The notes: generated by a model from the letters alone, not told the origin. DNA of 64,000 nt from Massilia soli (GCF_016809835.1 NZ_JAFBIL020000007.1:124001-188000), one strand, 5' to 3'. Positions 43,398 through 52,393 are shown, numbered from the stretch's first letter. Numbers and translations are program-made.

Positions 43398-43922
43398 ATG
43401 CCAGCCATTCCCCAGGTGCTCGGGCTGCACCACTTCGCATGGCGCTGCCGCGATGCCGAACAGACCCGCGCATTCTACGAAGACTTGCTGGGCATGCGCC
43501 TGGTGCATGTGATCCAGGCCGACAACGTGCCCAGCACCGGCGAATACTGCCCGTATGTCCATATCTTCTTCGAGATGGCAGACGGTTCGAACATCGCTTT
43601 CTTCGACCTTGGCGACGACCAGTGCGCCGACCCCTCGCCCAACACGCCGCCATGGGTCAACCACATCGCGCTGCGCCTCGCGTCGCTCGATCAGCTGGCC
43701 GCGATGAAGCAGCGCCTCGAAGCTGCCGGCGTGGCGGTGGTGGGCGTGACCGACCATCACTTCGTCAAGTCGATCTACTTCTTCGACCCGAACGGTTTCC
43801 GGCTCGAGTTTACGGTTCCTGTAGGAACCAAAGAACAGCACGAGGCCTATAATGCAAGCGCACACACCCGGCTCGCCGAATGGACCAGCGACAAGTCCGC
43901 GCGGCGTATGCACAAGGACTGA
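43398..43922 (+). CDS. VOC-superfamily protein, possible extradiol dioxygenase
   Basis: A 174-residue single-domain vicinal-oxygen-chelate protein made of two beta-alpha-beta3 modules. The metal triad is present: His in LHHFAWRC (~11/12), His89 in WVNHIAL and Glu137 in NGFRLEFT, a 2-His-1-carboxylate arrangement as in type I extradiol dioxygenases and glyoxalase-type enzymes. AAGGAG at 43387-43392 fixes the ATG at 43398. It lies between a ring hydroxylase and a fumarylacetoacetase, the position of a ring-cleaving enzyme, and no other ring-cleavage gene is in the island. Its stop overlaps the next start (TGATG). Confidence 0.8.
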   Translation: MPAIPQVLGLHHFAWRCRDAEQTRAFYEDLLGMRLVHVIQADNVPSTGEYCPYVHIFFEMADGSNIAFFDLGDDQCADPSPNTPPWVNHIALRLASLDQLAAMKQRLEAAGVAVVGVTDHHFVKSIYFFDPNGFRLEFTVPVGTKEQHEAYNASAHTRLAEWTSDKSARRMHKD

Positions 43923-45244
43923 TGGCGATGAAACAATGCAACGCGACACATGACCCGGCGCGCCGTTCCTGGGTCGAATCGGCCAACTTGCCAGGCGCCG
44001 ACTTCCCGATCCAAAACCTGCCGTTCGGCGTATTTACCGAAGGCGGCAAGCGCCGCGCCGGCGTGGCGATCGGCGACCGTGTCGTCGATCTCGACGCGGC
44101 GCTGGCGGCCGGGCTGCTCGATGGCGACGCCGCCGTGGCGGTCGAAGCGACGGCGGGCGGCACCCTGAACCGCCTGATGGCGCTCGAACCGCGTTACGCC
44201 AGCGCCCTGCGCGCGCAGCTGTCCGACCTGCTGCGCACCGACGGCCCGCAACTGGCCGCTGCACGCGCCGCCGAGCAGCGCATCCTGCTCGATATCGGCC
44301 AGCTGGAGATGCAGCTGCCGTGCGATATCGGCGACTTTTCCGACTTCCTGACGTCGCTCCACCACACCGAACGCCATGGCCGCTTCAAGGGCCTGGCCGA
44401 TCCGCTTCCGGCCGCATTCAAGTCGCTGCCGATCGCCTACCATGGCCGCGCGTCGTCAATCCGCGTCAGCGGCGCCGAGGTGATTCGTCCGCACGGCCAG
44501 TACAAGGATGCGCAGGGCCAGGTCGTGTTCGGGCCGGCGCCCATGCTCGACTTCGAACTTGAACTGGGCGCCTTCGTCGGCCGCGGCAATGCGCTCGGCA
44601 CGCCGATCCCGATCGACCAGGCGCGCGAGCATATCTTCGGTTACTGCCTGCTCAACGACTGGTCGGCGAAAAGCATCCAGTGGTGGGAACAGGTCCTCGG
44701 CCCGTTCCTCGGCAAGAGCTTCCACACCTCGATCGCTCCTTGGATCGTCACCGAGGAAGCGCTGCTGCCGTTCCGCCTGCCCGCGCCAGCGCGCGCACCC
44801 GGCGACCCGGCCTTGCTGGCGCACCTCGACGGCCCCAGCGACCAGGCCGAAGGCGGCATCGCCATCGAACTCGACGCGCAGTTATCGACAGCGAAGCAGC
44901 GCAGCGCCGGCCAGCAGCCGACGCTGATCACCCGTACCCACCTGCAGAACCTGTACTGGACCTTCGGCCAGATGCTGACCCACCACGCCAGCAACGGCTG
45001 CAACCTGCGCCCGGGAGACCTGATCGGCAGCGGTACGATTTCCGGCGAGAGCGACCTCGCGCGCGCCTGCATCACCGAACTGACCAACGCCTCGCGCGAC
45101 CCGCTGCAGCTCGGTAACGGCGAACTGCGCACCGCCCTTGAAGATGGCGACGAAATGATTTTCCGCGCCCGCGCGGCGCACGGCGGCGCGGTGCCGATCG
45201 GCTTTGGCGAATGCCGCGGCCGGATCCGCGCCGCACGGCACTGA
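43922..45244 (+). CDS. Fumarylacetoacetase-type hydrolase
   Basis: A 440-residue full-length fumarylacetoacetase (Mg-dependent C-C hydrolase), with the N-terminal SH3-like domain and the C-terminal catalytic FAH domain. Diagnostic segments are YHGRASSIRVSG (~172-183), DFELELGAFVG (~206-216) with metal-binding Glu residues, GYCLLNDWSAKSIQWWEQ (~239-256) and SGTISGESDL. Enzymes of this type cleave fumarylacetoacetate in homogentisate breakdown. No homogentisate dioxygenase or maleylacetoacetate isomerase is in the window, so a related acyl-pyruvate or diketone may be its substrate here. The start overlaps the VOC stop. Confidence 0.92.
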   Translation: MAMKQCNATHDPARRSWVESANLPGADFPIQNLPFGVFTEGGKRRAGVAIGDRVVDLDAALAAGLLDGDAAVAVEATAGGTLNRLMALEPRYASALRAQLSDLLRTDGPQLAAARAAEQRILLDIGQLEMQLPCDIGDFSDFLTSLHHTERHGRFKGLADPLPAAFKSLPIAYHGRASSIRVSGAEVIRPHGQYKDAQGQVVFGPAPMLDFELELGAFVGRGNALGTPIPIDQAREHIFGYCLLNDWSAKSIQWWEQVLGPFLGKSFHTSIAPWIVTEEALLPFRLPAPARAPGDPALLAHLDGPSDQAEGGIAIELDAQLSTAKQRSAGQQPTLITRTHLQNLYWTFGQMLTHHASNGCNLRPGDLIGSGTISGESDLARACITELTNASRDPLQLGNGELRTALEDGDEMIFRARAAHGGAVPIGFGECRGRIRAARH

Positions 45245-45268
45245 TAAAAAAAGACAAGGGAGACTCGC

Positions 45269-46027
45269 ATGTTGAACGGTTACGCACAATTGGGGAACGG
45301 CCCGCACAAGGTCATGGTCATGGCCGGCTGGTTCGGCGTCGCCGACGACTGGCGCACCACGCTTGAAGCGCTGGACGGCGAAGCATTCACCTTCGTGCTG
45401 TTCGATTACCGCGGCTACGGCCTGTCGAAGCAGCTCGACGGCGAGTACACGTTCGAAGAAGTCGCTGGCGACGTTGTGCGCCTGGCCGACCACCTGGGCT
45501 GGAAGCGCTTTTCCCTGATCGGCCATTCGATGGGCGGCGCGGCGATCCAGCGCGTGATGCTGGCGGCGCCGCACCGCATCGACCGCATGGTGGCGGTGAC
45601 GGCGGTGCCGGCGTGCAGTTCGCGCATGGACGCCGCCCGCCTGGAGATGTTCGAAAGCGCGGTCGGCGATCGCGCCAGGCGCGAATTCATCATCAATTTC
45701 TCGACCGGAAGCCGGTTGCCGAAAACATGGATTGCGCAGAAGGCCGAGCGCTCGGTGGCCAGCTCCACCAGCGCCGCCTTCGGCGGCTACCTGAAGCAAT
45801 GGGCCACCGTCGACTTCTCGCCGCTGGTACAAAATAATCCGACCCGCGTGAAGGTCATCGTCGGCGAGTTCGACCCGACCCTGACTGCCGAGGTGATGCT
45901 CGCAACCTGGCTGGCGTGGTACCCGAATGCGGAGCTGGAAACGATGGCCAACAGCGGCCACTACCCGATGCACGAAACCCCGCTGGCACTGGCAGCGGCA
46001 ATCCAGGATTTCTTACAGCGGCCGTGA
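45269..46027 (+). CDS. Alpha/beta hydrolase
   Basis: A 252-residue alpha/beta-hydrolase-fold enzyme. The nucleophile elbow is LIGHSMGGAAIQ (Ser ~94), the acid is likely in VIVGEFDPTLTAEV (~192-205) and the catalytic His in NSGHYPMHETP (~229-239). The cap domain is small. Its place in the operon suggests hydrolysis of an ester, amide or C-C product of ring cleavage. Well-known relatives in catabolic clusters include deformylases and enol-lactonases, but identity is not decidable. Confidence 0.88.
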   Translation: MLNGYAQLGNGPHKVMVMAGWFGVADDWRTTLEALDGEAFTFVLFDYRGYGLSKQLDGEYTFEEVAGDVVRLADHLGWKRFSLIGHSMGGAAIQRVMLAAPHRIDRMVAVTAVPACSSRMDAARLEMFESAVGDRARREFIINFSTGSRLPKTWIAQKAERSVASSTSAAFGGYLKQWATVDFSPLVQNNPTRVKVIVGEFDPTLTAEVMLATWLAWYPNAELETMANSGHYPMHETPLALAAAIQDFLQRP

Positions 46028-46049
46028 TGGCGCGCGCCGTGGAGACAAA

Positions 46050-46853
46050 GTGTACGCATTAACTTATTTTCGCCCCGCCTCGCTCGACGAAGCGATCGCA
46101 TTCCTTGAAGCGAATCCCGAGGCCAAGCCCTTGTCCGGCGGGATGACGCTGGTGCCGACGCTCAAGCAGCGCCTCGCCGCGCCGTCGCACCTGGTCGACC
46201 TGACCCGCCTGCCGGAACTGCAGGGAATCACCTATGACGCCAGCGTGCTGCGCATCGGCGCCGCCACCCGGCATGCCCAGGTCGCCGGATCCGATGTGGT
46301 GCGGCGCGAGATCCCGGCGCTCGCTGCGCTGGCCGGCCTGATCGCCGATCCGCAAGTGCGCAACCGCGGCACCATCGGCGGTTCGGTGGCCAACAACGAC
46401 CCGGCGGCCGACTACCCGGCCGCCCTGCTCGGGCTGGGCGCGACCGTCGTCACCAGCTCGCGCCGTATCGCCGCCGAGGACTTCATCGTCGGCATGTTCG
46501 AGACGGCCTTGCAGGAGAGCGAGTTGGTCACGGCCATCGAGTTCCCGCGCCCCGAGCGCGCCGCCTACCTGAAATACGCCCATGCGGCTTCGGGCTATGC
46601 CGTCACCGGCGTGTTCGTGTCGCAGCTTGGCGGCGACGTGCGGGTTGGCGTCACCGGGGCCGGGCCTGCGGCGTTCCGCTGGCACGACGCCGAACAGGCG
46701 CTGGCAGAGGACTTCAGCGACGCCGCGCTGGCAGGCTTGTCGATCGATCCGGACCTGATGCTCGACGACGCGACCGCACCGGCCCGCTACCGCGCCAACC
46801 TGGTGAAGGTTTTCACACGGCGCGCGCTAGCGGCCGTGCTCAAAGGCGCCTGA
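46050..46853 (+). CDS. Mo-hydroxylase FAD subunit (CoxM type)
   Basis: A 267-residue medium subunit of xanthine dehydrogenase/CO dehydrogenase-type molybdenum hydroxylases. FAD-binding segments are KPLSGGMTLVPTLKQRL (~28-44) and VRNRGTIGGSVANNDPAADYPAALL (~109-133). The start is GTG at 46050 preceded by GGAG at 46041-46044; no better ATG lies near. With the genes at 47353 and 47841 it makes the complete three-subunit enzyme, the CoxG gene being inserted after it. Confidence 0.93.
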   Translation: MYALTYFRPASLDEAIAFLEANPEAKPLSGGMTLVPTLKQRLAAPSHLVDLTRLPELQGITYDASVLRIGAATRHAQVAGSDVVRREIPALAALAGLIADPQVRNRGTIGGSVANNDPAADYPAALLGLGATVVTSSRRIAAEDFIVGMFETALQESELVTAIEFPRPERAAYLKYAHAASGYAVTGVFVSQLGGDVRVGVTGAGPAAFRWHDAEQALAEDFSDAALAGLSIDPDLMLDDATAPARYRANLVKVFTRRALAAVLKGA

Positions 46854-46883
46854 CGCCATACAGAATACGAACAGGAGACAAAC

Positions 46884-47348
46884 ATGGAATTCAAAGGTAC
46901 CCAATCAATCCTGGCCCCGCGCGACATCGTGTGGCGCTGCCTCAACGACCCGGCGATGCTGCAGGCATGCGTACCCGGCTGCGAATCGTTCACCGCCGTC
47001 AGCGAGGACGAGTTCCTCGCAGTCGTGGTGGCCGCAGTGGGCCCGGTCAAGGCCAAATTCAAGGGCAACCTGATCCTGTCCGAACGCATCGAAGGGATCA
47101 GCTACAAGATATCCGGCAAGGGCGAAGGCGGCATCGCCGGTTTCGGCAAGATGAACGCTGAAGTCAGCCTGGTCGACATCGAAGGCGGCACCGAACTGAC
47201 CTACCTGTCGACCGCTGAAGTGGGCGGCAAGCTGGCCCAGATCGGCTCGCGCCTGGTGTCGTCGGTGGCCAACAAGCTGGCCGATGAATTCTTCAAGCGC
47301 TTCAATACCAACGTCAGCGCGCTGGCGGACGCCAGCGCCGAAGGGTGA
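46884..47348 (+). CDS. CoxG-like SRPBCC protein
   Basis: A 154-residue SRPBCC-fold protein of the CO dehydrogenase subunit G (CoxG) group. It begins MEFKGTQSILAPRDIVWRCL with LNDPAMLQACVPGCESF, and the second half has GGTELTYLSTAEVGGKLAQIGSRL. CoxG proteins recruit molybdenum hydroxylases to the membrane in some systems. It is placed between the FAD and Fe-S subunits; it lacks a clear C-terminal transmembrane anchor. Confidence 0.9.
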   Translation: MEFKGTQSILAPRDIVWRCLNDPAMLQACVPGCESFTAVSEDEFLAVVVAAVGPVKAKFKGNLILSERIEGISYKISGKGEGGIAGFGKMNAEVSLVDIEGGTELTYLSTAEVGGKLAQIGSRLVSSVANKLADEFFKRFNTNVSALADASAEG

Positions 47349-47352
47349 ATTT

Positions 47353-47844
47353 ATGGTACGCGTTGAATTCCAGGTAAACGGGAAACCGGTTGGCAGCGAG
47401 GTCGAGGACCGCACGCTGCTGGTCGAATTCCTGCGTCAGAAATGCGGCCTGACCGGCACCCATGTCGGCTGCGATACGTCGCAATGCGGCGCCTGCACCG
47501 TCAACCTGGACGGCGTCGCGGTCAAGTCGTGCACGGTGCTGGCAGCCCAGGCCAGCGGCGGCGCCGTGACCACGGTCGAAGGCCTGTCGAAGGACGGCGT
47601 CCTGCACCCGGTGCAGGACGCCTTCATCGCGTGCCACGGCCTGCAATGCGGCTTTTGCACGCCGGGCATGGTGATGGCGATCGACTACTTCCTGCGCGAG
47701 CGGCCGGCGTCGCTGTCCGATGAAGCCATTCACACGGCGCTGGAGGGCAATATCTGCCGCTGCACCGGATACGTCAATATCATCGAAGCGGTGCGTCACG
47801 CCGCGCACCGGATGTACCCTGACCTCGCGGAGGTGAAGCCATGA
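47353..47844 (+). CDS. Mo-hydroxylase 2Fe-2S subunit (CoxS type)
   Basis: A 163-residue small iron-sulfur subunit. The plant-ferredoxin-type cluster ligands are in GCDTSQCGACTVNLDG (~38-53) with the fourth Cys in KSCTVLA. The second cluster is in HGLQCGFCTPGM (~98-109) and NICRCTGY (~136-143). The ATG at 47353 lies four bases after the CoxG stop and gives the normal N-terminus. The stop overlaps the large-subunit start (ATGA). Confidence 0.95.
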   Translation: MVRVEFQVNGKPVGSEVEDRTLLVEFLRQKCGLTGTHVGCDTSQCGACTVNLDGVAVKSCTVLAAQASGGAVTTVEGLSKDGVLHPVQDAFIACHGLQCGFCTPGMVMAIDYFLRERPASLSDEAIHTALEGNICRCTGYVNIIEAVRHAAHRMYPDLAEVKP

Positions 47845-50156
47845 TCGGCCAGCCGCTGCCGCGCCTCGAAGACCGCCGGCTGGTGTCGGGCAACGGCCAG
47901 TACACCGACGACATCAACCTTGACGGCCAGGTGTACGCCGCTTTCCTGCGTTCGCCGCACGCGCATGCCCTGCTCTGCTCGATCAACGTCGACGCCGCGC
48001 GCGCCGCGCCGGGCGTGCTGGCGGTGCTGACCGGCCAGGACTATCTCGACGCCGGCTTCCAGGGCATCCATCATGTGCCGAATCCGGCCGACGCCATCGC
48101 CCATACCCAGCCGGCCTTCACCACGTCGCTGACCGGCGCCATCTTCAACCAGCTGCACCTGCCGCTGCCGGTCGACAAGGTACGCCATGTGGGCGAACCG
48201 GTGGCGATGGTGATTGCGGCCACGGCATTGGAAGCGCGCGACGCGTGCGAACTGATCGAGGTCGACTTCGAGGGACTGGGCGCGGTCGTCGACGCCGACG
48301 CCGCAATGCAGGAGGGCGCGCCTGAACTGTGGGAAGGCGCCCCGCACAATATCTGCTTCCAGGTCCAGCTGGGCGACCGCGACGCGGCGCAGCAGCAGTT
48401 CGCGCAGGCCGCGCATGTGGTGCGGCGCGAATTTCGCAACAGCCGCATCGTCAACTGCCAGATGGAGCCGCGCGCCGCCATCGGCGTCTACGACGCGGCC
48501 GCACAGAGCTATACCCTGATCTCGGGCAGCCAGGGCGCGCACCGCCAGAAGCTGTGCCTGATGGGCGCATTGCGCGCGCCGGCCGACAAGGTCCGGGTGG
48601 TGTGTCCCGACGTCGGCGGCGGCTTCGGGCCGCGCAGCATGGTCAACGTCGAACAGCTGGCCGTGGTATGGGGCGCGAAGCACGTCGGCCGCGCTGTGAA
48701 ATGGACGGGCGACCGCAGCGAAGCATTCCTGTCCGATTACCAGGGCCGCGACCAGATCACCCGCGCGGCCATCGCGTTCGACAAGGAGGGCCGCATTCTC
48801 GCGGTCGACAACGAATGGATCGGCAACGTCGGCGCGCACACGGTGTCGTATGTGCCGATGGCAAATGGCACCCGCGTGATGACCACTGTGTACCATGTGC
48901 CGGTGGCGGCGGTACACATCTCCGGCGTGATGACCAACACGGTCCCTACCGGGCCGTACCGAGGCGCGGGGCGTCCCGAAGCGCACCACATGATGGAGCG
49001 GATGCTCGATGTCGCCGCGCGCGAGATGGGCATCGACCGCATCGAGATCCGGCGCCGCAACCTGGTGAGCCGCGCGATGCTGCCTTACCTCAGCCCGATG
49101 GGACTGACCTACGACAGCGGCGATTTCTCCGGCAATATGGAACGCGCGCTGGTCGTCGCCGACTGGGCCGGCTTTGAAGAGCGCCGCGCCGCCTCGCGCG
49201 CGGCCGGCAAGCTGCGTGGCATCGGCATGGCCAACTACGTCGAAGCGCCGGTGGGCGCGCCACGCGAGCGTCTGGAGATGAGCATCCTCGCGGAAGGCAT
49301 CGTCGATATCGTGTCCGGCACGCAGACCCAGGGCCAGGGACATGCGACGACCTTTGCGCAGGTTGTCGTGGCCCAGCTGGGCGTGCCGCTCGACTCGGTG
49401 CGCCTGCGTACCGGCGACACCGCCTTCGTCAGCCTTGGTGGCGGCTCGCATTCGGACCGCACCATGCGCCTTGGCGGCACCTTGCTGGTCAAGGCGTCGG
49501 CCCAGATCATCGCCGACGGCATGCCGGCCGCGGCCAGCCTGCTCGGCGTGGCGCAAGACGCGCTGCAGTATGCCGATGGCAGCTACCGCGATGCGCAGTC
49601 GGGCCGCAGCGCCAGCCTGTTCGACGTGGCCGCGTCCGCGCCGCTCAAGGCGGTGGTCGAGATCGACGCCCGCATTCCCGCCCATCCGACAGGCTGCGCC
49701 GTGTGCGAACTTGAAATCGATCCGGAAACGGGCGATGTCGAACTGACCCACTACACCTCGATCGACGACGTCGGCCAGCCGATCAACCCGCTGATCCTCG
49801 AAGGGCAGGTCCACGGCGGCCTGGCGCAAGGCATCGGCCAGGCATTCTCGGAGGGCTACCACGTCGACCGCGACAGCGGCCAGGTGATGTCCGGATCGTA
49901 CATGGATTACGGCGTGCCGCGCGCCGGCGCCGTGCCGCCGCTGTCGCTCGAATTCACCGAAGACCCAACCAGCGGCAACCCGCTGCGCGTCAAGGGCGGC
50001 GGCGAGAGCGGCATCACGCCGGCCACCGCCACCATCTTCAACGCCCTGGCCGACGCGCTGCGCGACATCAGTAGCGACGAAATCCCGATGCCGGCCACGC
50101 CGGCCGTGATCTGGTCGATCATCCACAACCGCGAAGGAAGTACAGATGGCATCTGA
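47841..50156 (+). CDS. Mo-hydroxylase large subunit (form II CoxL type)
   Basis: A 771-residue molybdopterin-cytosine-dinucleotide-binding catalytic subunit. The active-site loop reads TGPYRGAGRPEA (~371-382), the form II (OMP) type, not the CSFR loop of true CO dehydrogenase; the catalytic Glu is in GGGESGITPA (~714-723), and GQGHATTFAQVV (~498-509) binds the cofactor. It would hydroxylate an N-heterocycle, aromatic or acyl-CoA substrate, with electrons passing via the Fe-S and FAD subunits. It overlaps both neighbours (4 bases with the 2Fe-2S gene, 11 with the enoyl-CoA hydratase gene). Confidence 0.94.
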   Translation: MIGQPLPRLEDRRLVSGNGQYTDDINLDGQVYAAFLRSPHAHALLCSINVDAARAAPGVLAVLTGQDYLDAGFQGIHHVPNPADAIAHTQPAFTTSLTGAIFNQLHLPLPVDKVRHVGEPVAMVIAATALEARDACELIEVDFEGLGAVVDADAAMQEGAPELWEGAPHNICFQVQLGDRDAAQQQFAQAAHVVRREFRNSRIVNCQMEPRAAIGVYDAAAQSYTLISGSQGAHRQKLCLMGALRAPADKVRVVCPDVGGGFGPRSMVNVEQLAVVWGAKHVGRAVKWTGDRSEAFLSDYQGRDQITRAAIAFDKEGRILAVDNEWIGNVGAHTVSYVPMANGTRVMTTVYHVPVAAVHISGVMTNTVPTGPYRGAGRPEAHHMMERMLDVAAREMGIDRIEIRRRNLVSRAMLPYLSPMGLTYDSGDFSGNMERALVVADWAGFEERRAASRAAGKLRGIGMANYVEAPVGAPRERLEMSILAEGIVDIVSGTQTQGQGHATTFAQVVVAQLGVPLDSVRLRTGDTAFVSLGGGSHSDRTMRLGGTLLVKASAQIIADGMPAAASLLGVAQDALQYADGSYRDAQSGRSASLFDVAASAPLKAVVEIDARIPAHPTGCAVCELEIDPETGDVELTHYTSIDDVGQPINPLILEGQVHGGLAQGIGQAFSEGYHVDRDSGQVMSGSYMDYGVPRAGAVPPLSLEFTEDPTSGNPLRVKGGGESGITPATATIFNALADALRDISSDEIPMPATPAVIWSIIHNREGSTDGI

Positions 50157-50871
50157 ACAGGTGATCATTCGACACGAGGGCGATGTGCTCGACATCGTCC
50201 TGAACCGTCCCGCGCAGGCCAACTACCTAAGCCTCGAAATGGGCGACGCGATCATCGCGGCGCTGGCCGGCATCGACGAATCGGTCAAGCTGGTGCGCCT
50301 GTCTGCCAGTGGCGACGATTTCTGCGGCGGCCGCGATTCGCCGATTCCGACGCTCGGCCCGAAGCCGTCGGCCGAGACCATCCGCAAGGTCGTCGCGGCG
50401 CCGCCTCTGGCGCTGTACGACGCGATCCGCAATACCCCGCCGCCGGTAATCGCCGTGGTGCGCGGACGCGCAACCGGGGCCGGCTGCGCACTGGCCTGCG
50501 TGTGCGACATCACCGTTTGCGCGGACACCGCGACGTTTGCGATTCCCGAAATGGAGCGCGACATTCCGCCGACCCTCGTGATGACCGCCCTGATCGGGCG
50601 CGTGCCGGTGAAGGTGCTGGCGCACATGGTGTACAGCCGCGAGGCGCTCGACGCGCAGCAGGCGCTGGCCGCCGGCCTGGTGCGCAAAGTGGTCGCCGCG
50701 GCCGACCTGGACGCCGAAGCGGGCAAGCTGGTGGCGACAATGCTGGCCAACAGCGCGGTGACGCTGAGAGCCGTCAAGCAATACCTGAACCTTGCCCCTG
50801 AAATGTCAGGACAAGCAGCAAGCAGTTTCGCCGCAACCCTTGCGGCGACTGCCCTCTCGGCCCGTTTCTGA
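50146..50871 (+). CDS. Enoyl-CoA hydratase/isomerase-family protein
   Basis: A 241-residue crotonase-fold enzyme. The oxyanion-hole segments are SGDDFCGGRD (~53-62) and VVRGRATGAGCALACVCDITV (~103-123), and FAIPEMERDIPPTLVM (~129-144) holds the Glu-type catalytic position. Overlap with the large Mo-hydroxylase subunit means they are made together. In furan degradation a crotonase-type hydrolase (HmfE) is linked in the same way to a furoyl-CoA dehydrogenase, but here no CoA ligase is present in the window. A role in hydrating a ring or a CoA product is inferred. Confidence 0.88.
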   Translation: MASEQVIIRHEGDVLDIVLNRPAQANYLSLEMGDAIIAALAGIDESVKLVRLSASGDDFCGGRDSPIPTLGPKPSAETIRKVVAAPPLALYDAIRNTPPPVIAVVRGRATGAGCALACVCDITVCADTATFAIPEMERDIPPTLVMTALIGRVPVKVLAHMVYSREALDAQQALAAGLVRKVVAAADLDAEAGKLVATMLANSAVTLRAVKQYLNLAPEMSGQAASSFAATLAATALSARF

Positions 50872-50914
50872 ACCGGGCCATCAAAATAAAACAGACATAC
50901 ACAGGAGACAAAAC

Positions 50915-51895
50915 ATGAAACGTACCTTCCTGAAGTTCGCATTAGCCGCGCAAGCGGTATCCATGCTGTCGTTCGCCGCGCCGGTTGCCGCGGCCGAGGC
51001 CTATCCGTCCAAGCCGATCCGGATGATGCTCGGCTACCCGGCCGGCAGCGGCATCGACAGCGTCGCGCGGCTGGTCGCCGGCCGGATGGAGAAGACGCTG
51101 GGCCAGCAAGTGTATATCGACAACAAGCCTGGCGCGCTCAGCAACATCGCGGCGATGGCAGTCGCGACGGCCGAGCCGGACGGCTATACCATCTTGTTTA
51201 CGCCCAACTCGGCGCCGGTTGCCAACGTCCACCTGTTCAAGAAGCTGCCATTCGACCCGGTCAAGGATTTCACGCCGATCTCGCCGGTTGCCACGCTCGG
51301 CTTCGTCGTGCTGGTCAATCCGGCCAAAACCAAGGCCAACAGCCTGGCCGAGCTGACCGCGATGCTCAAGAAGAATCCGGGCAAATATTCTTACGGCACC
51401 GGCAACGCGACCGGCCAGGTGGCCGGCGCGCTGTACACCCACCTGGCCGGCGTCGATGCGCTGGACGTGCCGTACAAGGGCGTGCCTCCCGCGATCATCG
51501 ACCTGATCGGCGGACGCACCGACTTCGTGATGGCCGATGCCTCGCTGGCGATCCCCCAGGTCGCCGGCGGCCGGGTCAAGGCCCTCGCCGTGACGTCGGC
51601 CGAGCGGATCCCGGCGCTGCCGGACGTGCCGACCATGACCGAAGCCGGCCTGCCGGACTATGACCTGTGGGGCTGGTTCGGCATCTTCATGCCTGCCAAA
51701 GCGCCGGTCGAGATCACCCGCCTGCTGGAAAAGAGCGTCAAGGAAACCATGGCCGACCCGGCCGTCGTCGCGTCGCTGCGCAAGATCGGCGTCACCCCAT
51801 GGCTGGGTACCTCCGATGACCTGGCCAAGGCGGTCGTCACCGATACCGTGAAGTGGGGAAAGATCATCAAGCGCGCGGGCATCCAGGCCCAGTAA
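50915..51895 (+). CDS. tctC: Bug/TctC-type solute-binding protein
   Basis: Periplasmic binding protein of 326 residues with a signal peptide cleaved near VAAA (~27) and the typical mature start AEAYPSKPIRMMLGYPAGSG. Further hallmarks are PYKGVPPAIIDLIGGRTDF (~188-206) and FMPAKAPVEITRLLEKSVKE. It is the third-last gene of the island's long operon, directly before TctB and TctA, with which it forms a complete tripartite tricarboxylate transporter. The other Bug protein of the island (36329) may share these membrane subunits. Confidence 0.93.
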   Translation: MKRTFLKFALAAQAVSMLSFAAPVAAAEAYPSKPIRMMLGYPAGSGIDSVARLVAGRMEKTLGQQVYIDNKPGALSNIAAMAVATAEPDGYTILFTPNSAPVANVHLFKKLPFDPVKDFTPISPVATLGFVVLVNPAKTKANSLAELTAMLKKNPGKYSYGTGNATGQVAGALYTHLAGVDALDVPYKGVPPAIIDLIGGRTDFVMADASLAIPQVAGGRVKALAVTSAERIPALPDVPTMTEAGLPDYDLWGWFGIFMPAKAPVEITRLLEKSVKETMADPAVVASLRKIGVTPWLGTSDDLAKAVVTDTVKWGKIIKRAGIQAQ

Positions 51896-51931
51896 GCCCA
51901 CCGGCGTTCCGTCACCTGTTAGGAGAGCAAC

Positions 51932-52393
51932 TTGTCGTTATCCATTCGAAGCCCGAAAGACTTTTGGTCGGGGATCATGTTTCTTTGTTTTGGCCTTGCC
52001 GGCGTGTACATCGCGCGCGAGTATGCGATGGGCAGCGCGGGCAGGATGGGGCCGGCCTTCTTCCCGACGATGCTCGGATGGATGCTGGCGGCGATCGGAT
52101 TTGCGACCGCCGTGCGGGCGATGATCGGACACGGCCAGGCGCTGGAGAAGGTCGCCTTCAAGGAACTCTTCCTCGTGCTCGGGTCAGTATTGCTGTTCGC
52201 CTTTTTGCTTCGGGGCGGCGGCCTTGCCGTCGCCATCCCGGTGCTGATCATGGTCAGCGCATACGCCAGTCATAAATTCACCTGGAAAGAGTCGGCGCTG
52301 CTGGCGTTCGGCAGCGCCGCCGTCAGCATCATGTTGTTCGTGAAGGCTCTTGGTTTGCCGCTGCCAGTTCTTGGCACGTGGTTCGGCGTTTAA
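51932..52393 (+). CDS. tctB: Tripartite tricarboxylate transporter TctB
   Basis: A 153-residue small membrane subunit with about four transmembrane helices (FWSGIMFLCFGLAGVYIARE, MLGWMLAAIGFATAV, FLVLGSVLLFAFLLRGG and ALLAFGSAAVSIMLFVKALG) as expected for TctB. The start is TTG at 51932, preceded by AGGAG at 51921-51925. TctA follows after ten bases. Confidence 0.9.
   Translation: MSLSIRSPKDFWSGIMFLCFGLAGVYIAREYAMGSAGRMGPAFFPTMLGWMLAAIGFATAVRAMIGHGQALEKVAFKELFLVLGSVLLFAFLLRGGGLAVAIPVLIMVSAYASHKFTWKESALLAFGSAAVSIMLFVKALGLPLPVLGTWFGV

Noticed and set aside
42182-46027. Complete homogentisate or gentisate pathway
   Set aside because: Neither homogentisate nor gentisate dioxygenase, nor a maleylacetoacetate/maleylpyruvate isomerase (GST type), is present.
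46050-50156. Carbon monoxide dehydrogenase (CoxMSL)
   Set aside because: The large subunit lacks the CSFR loop with the active-site cysteine and has the PYRGAGR form II loop, and the context is organic acid catabolism.
33919-50871. HMF/furoate degradation operon
   Set aside because: UbiD/UbiX, a Mo dehydrogenase and a crotonase are shared with the hmf system, but the furoyl-CoA ligase and HmfH-type oxidase are absent and there are ring-hydroxylating and FAH enzymes that the furan route does not use.
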